64,000 nt of DNA from Thalassolituus sp. UBA1087 (lineage in GTDB: Bacteria > Pseudomonadota > Gammaproteobacteria > Pseudomonadales > Oceanobacteraceae): the NCBI GenBank assembly GCA_002314145.1, contig DCCG01000002.1:95482-159481 (forward strand), in the 5' to 3' direction. Below the pieces are notes generated by a model that had not been told where the DNA came from, made no database searches, and saw nothing but the letters and a program-made list of their open reading frames with translations. The position numbers and the translations under genes are program-made. This document shows positions 59,336 through 64,000 of the stretch, piece after piece. Numbering within the stretch: the stretch's first letter is position 1; each line of letters begins with the position of its first letter.

Positions 59336-60780
59336 TTCAGATTAATCACTACATTATGGGTAGCGGTAAGGCGTCTTCGCCTTCCCGCTACGGGACATCG
59401 GTGAATCCTTACAATCAGGAGTCTATTGCCACCTATCCTCTGGCCACTGCAGACGAAGTTGACCTGGCAGTACAGAGTGCACAGAGTGCTTTGGCTGACT
59501 GGCGCCATCTGCCTTCAGAAGAGCGCGGGCGTTATCTGAACCGCATCGCTGATGAAACAGAAGCAAGAGCAGACAGCATTGCTGCTGCCATCACCGCCAG
59601 CTGTGGTAAGCCCATTACCGAAGCCGGATACGATGTTCAGGACTCTGTCGACTGCTACCGCTATTACGCGTCTCTGGCGGCAAGCTTCGATGACGACAAC
59701 AACCGTGAAATTGCAGTGGCGGATGCCGGCTTCTCCAGCAGAATGCGCCGCGAACCGGTTGGTGTCGTCGGCCTGATCACGCCGTGGAATTTTCCTACCG
59801 TGACCACCTCGTGGAAACTCGCACCGGCACTGGCCGCAGGCTGTACTGCGGTACTTAAGCCTTCTGAATACACAGCTCTGCCGGAATCTTTTCTGGCTGA
59901 AATCTGTGCGGCGGCCGGAATACCGGCGGGCGTGGTCAATATTATTTATGGCGAAGCTGAAGCCGGGAGCAGCCTGGTTAACCACCCCGGCGTTAAAAAG
60001 ATTTCTTTTACCGGCAGTACGGCGACCGGAACACACATTGCCCGGGCCTGTGCTGACGATATTAAAAACCTGAGTCTGGAACTTGGCGGAAAATCGCCCA
60101 TTATCGTATTTAATGACGCCGATATTGATCTCGCAGTGGATGCCGTCAGCGGAGGCATTTTATTTAATAATGGGCAGATGTGTTCGGCAACGTCGCGTCT
60201 GTTAGTGCAGCAGGATATTGCCCCGCAACTATTGCAGCGTCTGGCAGATACCTTTGCCGCCATGACGCCCTCCGATCCGGCCTCACCAGAATGCCGCTTA
60301 GGCCCACTGGCTAATCAAATACAGTTTGAAAAAGTGTGTCACTATTTCTCTGTTGCTGAACAGGAAGGTCTGAAGCTCCTGACCGGCGGAAGAACTTATC
60401 CTCATGAGCGCTGCGATTTAATGGTCGAGCCAACGATTTACAGCGACGTACCCGCCACCAGTCAGCTGTGGAATGAGGAAATATTCGGACCGGTTCTGTG
60501 CTGTCAGACATTTACCACAGAAGACGATGCCGTAGCACGTGCCAATGATTGCGAATATGGTCTTGCGGCCACGGTCATCAGCGGCAGTGATGATTATTCT
60601 GCGTCGGTCGCTGAACGTCTGGAAGCCGGACACATCTGGATTAATACCGATCAGCGCGTCTTACCGGAAGCCAGCTGGGGGGGAATGAAGAAAAGTGGTC
60701 TGGGACGCGAACTGGGTCCCTGGGGGCTGCATGCCTTCACAGAAATCAAACACATTACCCGCAGTACAGGAGCCTCCTGA
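59332..60780 (+). CDS. aminoaldehyde/betaine-aldehyde-type NAD(P)+ dehydrogenase
   Basis: 482 residues, overlapping the permease by 4 bases (ATGA). ALDH superfamily with TPWNFPTVTTSWKLAPAL (about 147-164), GFTGST-like SFTGSTATG, the catalytic Glu in LELGGKSP, and the catalytic Cys in NNGQMCSATSRL (about 280-291). The C-terminal WGGMKKSGLGRELG is typical of betaine- and aminobutyraldehyde dehydrogenases. By context it oxidises an amino- or guanidino-aldehyde to the acid hydrolysed by the ureohydrolase. Usual N-Q-G-Q before the Cys is N-N-G-Q here. Confidence 0.92.
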   Translation: MIQINHYIMGSGKASSPSRYGTSVNPYNQESIATYPLATADEVDLAVQSAQSALADWRHLPSEERGRYLNRIADETEARADSIAAAITASCGKPITEAGYDVQDSVDCYRYYASLAASFDDDNNREIAVADAGFSSRMRREPVGVVGLITPWNFPTVTTSWKLAPALAAGCTAVLKPSEYTALPESFLAEICAAAGIPAGVVNIIYGEAEAGSSLVNHPGVKKISFTGSTATGTHIARACADDIKNLSLELGGKSPIIVFNDADIDLAVDAVSGGILFNNGQMCSATSRLLVQQDIAPQLLQRLADTFAAMTPSDPASPECRLGPLANQIQFEKVCHYFSVAEQEGLKLLTGGRTYPHERCDLMVEPTIYSDVPATSQLWNEEIFGPVLCCQTFTTEDDAVARANDCEYGLAATVISGSDDYSASVAERLEAGHIWINTDQRVLPEASWGGMKKSGLGRELGPWGLHAFTEIKHITRSTGAS

Positions 60781-61967
60781 TGACTGACCATTTCAATGAA
60801 GACTGGCAATGCTATGTGCCCCCCGTTTATTTTGGCCCGGGGCGCCTGGATGAAGCCGCAACGCTGATCCGTGATCGCCATTTTGCACGGGTTCTGCTGG
60901 TGACGGATCCGGGCATTGCACAACAGACGTTTTTCTCACGCCTGTGTAAAAGTCTTGAACATAACACGATTGATTACCGGGTATTTTCCGCCGTACGCGG
61001 CAACCCGACATCAGAAAACGTAGCCGATTGCTGCGCCGTTTTCCGGGATAATGACTGTGACGCCATTGTGACCATTGGTGGTGGCAGCGCCATTGATGTG
61101 GCCAAAGCGGTTTCTCTGACCGCGGCTAATCATCATGACCTGTGGGATTTCTGCTTTTTTGAAGACCCTGCCAATCTGCCCGCCGTGCGCGGTGAAGATT
61201 TTTTTGTACCTCTGCTGATTATTCCCACAACGGCAGGTACCGGGTCCGAACTGTCCGGCAGTTCCTGTGTGATCACGGATTGCGACAGCCACCGTAAACG
61301 GGTGCCTTATCACCCCGAACATTTTCCGTTCGCTGTGATTGATGACCCGCAATTATTAACCGGCCTGCCGGCCAATCTCAGTGCGTGGACCGGGATGGAC
61401 GCCCTGACCCACGCCCTGGAAGCCTACAGTTCTCCAGTTTTCAATCCCATGTGTGATGGCATCGCACTTGAGGCTATCCGCTTATGTCATCAGTGGCTGG
61501 AGAAATCCGTCGCCAACGGCAGCGATCTCACCGCACGCAGCCAGATGATGGCCGCTTCCAGTATTGCGGCCGTTGCCTTCAGTGCCAAAGGTCTGGGGGC
61601 TGTCCATTCACTGGCCCATGCAATCGGTGCCCTGTTCGACACGCACCACGGTCTGGCGAATGCCGTGGTCCTGCCCTATATGCTGGAACACAATAAAGAG
61701 GCTCTGGCCGACAAGCTGACGACCATTGCCTGTCTGCTGAATCTGCCGGAAAAATCCCCGGATGGGGTGATCCAGTGGTTACTGGCATTACGCCAGTCGC
61801 TAAATATTCCATCCACCCTGGCGGATCTGAACATCGCTGAGAGTGATCTGCAGGCGATCGCAGAACTGGCACTGAAGGATGCTGAGCACCAGACAAACCC
61901 GGTCAGCATGGATGAAAATGCATTTATGCAGGTATGCCACAAGGCTCTGCATGGCAGGATTGGCTGA
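60780..61967 (+). CDS. iron-containing (group III) alcohol dehydrogenase
   Basis: 395 residues; ATG shares one base with the ALDH stop (TGATG), with AGGAG upstream. Nucleotide-binding GGGSAIDVAKA (about 98-108), PTTAGTGSE (about 153-161), and the metal-site histidines in DALTHALEAY and GAVHSLAHAIGALFDTHHG are intact. It interconverts an alcohol and an aldehyde with NAD(P). With the ALDH it would take an amino- or guanidino-alcohol to the acid, or reduce a semialdehyde from the 4-aminobutyrate branch. Last gene of the operon. Confidence 0.93.
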   Translation: MTDHFNEDWQCYVPPVYFGPGRLDEAATLIRDRHFARVLLVTDPGIAQQTFFSRLCKSLEHNTIDYRVFSAVRGNPTSENVADCCAVFRDNDCDAIVTIGGGSAIDVAKAVSLTAANHHDLWDFCFFEDPANLPAVRGEDFFVPLLIIPTTAGTGSELSGSSCVITDCDSHRKRVPYHPEHFPFAVIDDPQLLTGLPANLSAWTGMDALTHALEAYSSPVFNPMCDGIALEAIRLCHQWLEKSVANGSDLTARSQMMAASSIAAVAFSAKGLGAVHSLAHAIGALFDTHHGLANAVVLPYMLEHNKEALADKLTTIACLLNLPEKSPDGVIQWLLALRQSLNIPSTLADLNIAESDLQAIAELALKDAEHQTNPVSMDENAFMQVCHKALHGRIG

Positions 61968-62000
61968 CAGCCTCAGTCAGCCGGAGAGCCCGGCTGCCGG

Positions 62001-62858
62001 CTACACAGCGTCCGGCAGGCCGGGATTGGCCAGGGTTCCTGCCGGTCCTGACCCCGGTGTATCCGGATGATCCGGCTCGTCCGGTCCCCAGCAGCGCAGC
62101 AGATAATCGTGAATAATGGTATCGATTGTCTGCTGCATACCGGCAATGCCCTGATTACCGAACATGCGGTTAAATTCCAGTACATAAGGATGTCGACCGA
62201 CCATTGCGATATCAAAACCGCCATGATCAATGCCAAGCCCCGTCGCCAGTTGTCTGACCAGATCACAGGCTTCCGGCGGCAGAATACCGAGTTCAGCAAC
62301 CCCGCCACGGGCAAGATTGTTATAAAATCCCTGTTCAGCCTGTAACCGCCAGTAGCCATCGACAATCTGGTCGCCAACCCAGACGATGCGCAGATCACGG
62401 TCGATGGGCAGATATTCCTGCGCATAAATCACCGGCGATTGCGCCAGATACGCTTGCCAGTCAGCCAGACTCTCGATCAGGAATACCCCTTCTCCCATAC
62501 TGCTTTTGGGAATTTTCGCCACAAAGGGGGAAGGCATCTGCTCCCATACCCGGTCAGCTTCCGCTGGCGTGTTGGCTGCGATCAGAGTCCAGGGCACATG
62601 CTGTGGACACAGCATCTGAAAACAACGGGTCATTTCGACCTTATCATGGCCAATGTGATAACTGGCGGCACTGGGAAAAATACGTTTTTTCAGCCCGTAA
62701 GTCAGCGCATTCACCTGCCAGTACTGAGGAAACAAGACCCCATCGGCTTCGATCAGTTTATCCAGATGATTATTCATCAACTCTGGTTTGATGTAGTCAG
62801 TGCGGCTGAAACCGAGTGTGCGGCAGGCATCAAATGAAATCAGATTCACGGCAGTCAA
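62001..62858 (-). CDS. RimK-like ATP-grasp ligase
   Basis: 285 residues. The start is uncertain: TTG 62858 or GTG 62849, neither with a clear ribosome site. A short N-terminal pre-ATP-grasp domain (about 1-80) precedes the ATP-grasp fold. FVAKIPKSSMGEGVFLI (about 112-128) holds the ATP-binding Lys and glycine loop, IYAQEYLP follows, then DLRIVWVGDQIV, and the metal-binding FDIAMVGRHPYVLEFNRMFG near 215-235. Such enzymes join a carboxylate to an amine through an acyl-phosphate. Convergent with the alcohol dehydrogenase and 93 bases downstream of the flagellin-like gene on the same strand. Substrate unknown. Confidence 0.85.
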   Translation of the reverse strand: MTAVNLISFDACRTLGFSRTDYIKPELMNNHLDKLIEADGVLFPQYWQVNALTYGLKKRIFPSAASYHIGHDKVEMTRCFQMLCPQHVPWTLIAANTPAEADRVWEQMPSPFVAKIPKSSMGEGVFLIESLADWQAYLAQSPVIYAQEYLPIDRDLRIVWVGDQIVDGYWRLQAEQGFYNNLARGGVAELGILPPEACDLVRQLATGLGIDHGGFDIAMVGRHPYVLEFNRMFGNQGIAGMQQTIDTIIHDYLLRCWGPDEPDHPDTPGSGPAGTLANPGLPDAV

Positions 62859-62951
62859 CAGGTGGTTAAAAATCGTCGATTTTATTGATAACCCGCCGCT
62901 TATAAAGCAAATTAATTTACTGGTTACGATTAATTTTTCTGCTTAATCTGT

Positions 62952-63746
62952 TCAGCCAAGCAACCTCAACACATCTTCACCGCGGAGATTGGCCTGGGCC
63001 TGCACAGCAATCTGTACCTGTTCCCGGACCTGCTCTCCCGCCCGCCGGGAGGCAGCTTCTGCAATATCCGTGTCCTGTATACGGCTCAGCGATTCAGCAT
63101 CGTTGCTGATACTGCTGGCCAACGCATCCATAGTGGATGAAAAACGGTTCATCAGGACTCCGTTATCGGCCATGGATGCCGACAGTGCCTGCAGATCATC
63201 ATCCGTAGCCTGAATCAGGGACTGCGCTGCCGATGCGGTTAATGCATTACCACTCTGACTGTCCAGCTCATTCAACGCCGGGGCCGGAACCTCGACTGTA
63301 TCGCCGGCCCCCTCGCCAACCTGAAAGCTGAGTGCTTCCTCACGGCTGAACAACGGCTGCCCATTGAAGGATGCCTGCCCCATAAGCTGGCTGTTTTCAT
63401 CATTCAGAGCGGTTATTTCGGCCTGAATAGCCATACGGTCATCGTCATTCAGCACACCGTTACCGGCCTGCACAGCCAGTTCGCGGATGCGGCTGACATT
63501 ACCGGCCAGTGTTTCCAGTGCGCCGTTAGCCGTTTCAGCATAAGACATACCATCTGCGGCATTGCGCATCGCCATACGTTTACCGGACAAAGCTGCATCC
63601 ATACGGCTGGCGATACTCAGGCCTGCAGCATCATCTGCGGCCGAGTTAATGGCTGATCCGGAGCTTATTTGCTGGCCGGTATTACTTTCCGCCAGCGGTG
63701 AGGAAGAATAAACCGGAGACGATGAGGGGGAAATATTGAGAGCCAC
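62952..63746 (-). CDS. atypical flagellin-like protein
   Basis: 264 residues from GTG 63746, fixed by AGGAGG 4 bases upstream and the flagellin-like N-terminus (M/V)ALNI; the ATG at 63770 precedes this ribosome site. The D1 hallmark ISSGSAINSAADDAAGLSIA (about 25-44) and the C-terminal SRIQDTDIAEA with a Q-A-N-rich helix are clear, so it belongs to the flagellin family. The D0 N-terminal helix is replaced by a Ser/Pro stretch (SPSSSPVYSSSPL), shortened by about six residues, and there is no D2/D3 insert. The protein ends VLRLLG, the usual flagellin terminus. No other flagellar gene is nearby. It may be a minor, defective or modified filament protein, or a pseudo-flagellin. Confidence 0.82.
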   Translation of the reverse strand: MALNISPSSSPVYSSSPLAESNTGQQISSGSAINSAADDAAGLSIASRMDAALSGKRMAMRNAADGMSYAETANGALETLAGNVSRIRELAVQAGNGVLNDDDRMAIQAEITALNDENSQLMGQASFNGQPLFSREEALSFQVGEGAGDTVEVPAPALNELDSQSGNALTASAAQSLIQATDDDLQALSASMADNGVLMNRFSSTMDALASSISNDAESLSRIQDTDIAEAASRRAGEQVREQVQIAVQAQANLRGEDVLRLLG

Positions 63747-64000
63747 AGGACCTCCTTTGCATGATGGCATGCCGCTTTGAGGTTAAATCCTGATTCAGAT
63801 TACGCGTCATACAGGCAAACGTCTTTTGCTTTCGCTGACTTTCTGTATGACTGTCAGAACGAACCTGTCTGATCTGTCGGTTTTGCCATTGTGCGCGGTA
63901 ATAACAATGCACAACGACAACACACAACAACACGTAAAAACAGAGCATAAAAAAGGAGCCTTCCGGCCACTACTGTCCCACAAATTTTTATTTAAACTTT
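63747..64000. other. upstream region of the flagellin-like gene, to the window end
   Basis: 254 bases without a supported gene. It should hold the promoter of the flagellin-like gene; I do not see a convincing sigma-28 (TAAA-N15-GCCGATAA) match. An 88-codon ORF across 63682-63948 on the minus strand overlaps the real start and ribosome site and looks spurious. Confidence 0.5.

Noticed and set aside
63682..63948. 88-codon minus-strand ORF upstream of the flagellin-like gene
   Set aside because: It overlaps the ribosome site and start of the supported gene in another frame and has no homologous features.
1..64000. tRNA, rRNA, insertion sequences, integrases or prophage genes
   Set aside because: I looked for CCA-ended cloverleaf-like stretches, transposase or integrase motifs and long terminal repeats in the gaps and ORFs and found none.

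Overview
The window looks like chromosomal DNA of a free-living, probably marine gammaproteobacterium with roughly 50-55 % GC. The gene content (Zur-type zinc regulon, sigma-54 promoters, FNR-type boxes, several chemoreceptors, TonB receptors, urease) fits an Oceanospirillales/Pseudomonas-like lineage. That placement is inference from gene content, not from a phylogenetic marker. I see no rRNA, tRNA, CRISPR array, insertion sequence or prophage.

Layout. 1-3.7 kb: end of a CorC/CNNM-type membrane protein, metG and a small orphan gene. 3.8-18.3 kb: a cell-surface uptake and signalling locus. On the minus strand lie a 410-residue secreted beta-helix-like protein, a 1443-residue lipoprotein built from three degenerate copies of the same module, and a 1103-residue TonB-dependent receptor. 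Divergent from these on the plus strand are an ECF sigma factor, a FecR-type anti-sigma factor and a second, STN-bearing TonB receptor related to the first. 18.4-20.3 kb: a chemoreceptor. 20.5-26.8 kb: ureDABCEFG plus a HupE/UreJ nickel permease behind a GG-N10-GC sigma-54 promoter. 26.9-35.3 kb: EF-hand protein, VanX-like dipeptidase, DASS symporter, two bacteriohemerythrins each preceded by an FNR/Anr box, cold-shock protein, NYN nuclease, chemoreceptor and PAP2 phosphatase.

35.4-44 kb: a zinc-starvation island. Three Zur-box-like palindromes control a COG0523 GTPase with DUF1826 and a divergent pair: DUF3299 on one side, and a His-rich AztD-like lipoprotein on the other. The lipoprotein is followed by a ZnuD-type receptor and a MacB-like ABC pair whose permease carries an expanding His/Asp/Glu minisatellite. 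44-55.3 kb: DUF454, a LysR/MFS pair, a large DUF2341/PA14 exported protein, a GlxA-type regulator, an acyl-CoA dehydrogenase with a crotonase, and a third chemoreceptor.

55.3-62 kb: a guanidino-compound catabolic cluster. It holds a sigma-54 activator, a GbuA-like ureohydrolase, an NCS1 permease, an aminoaldehyde dehydrogenase and an iron-type alcohol dehydrogenase, behind a near-consensus sigma-54 promoter. Both the activator and the permease are broken by a single +1 frameshift in a short homopolymer. The urea made by the ureohydrolase would feed the urease encoded 35 kb upstream, so the two loci plausibly form one nitrogen-scavenging route. 62-64 kb: an ATP-grasp ligase and an unusual flagellin-like gene whose N-terminal D0 helix is replaced by a Ser/Pro-rich stretch.

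The least described material is the triple-module lipoprotein with its paired receptors, and the histidine-rich zinc island.
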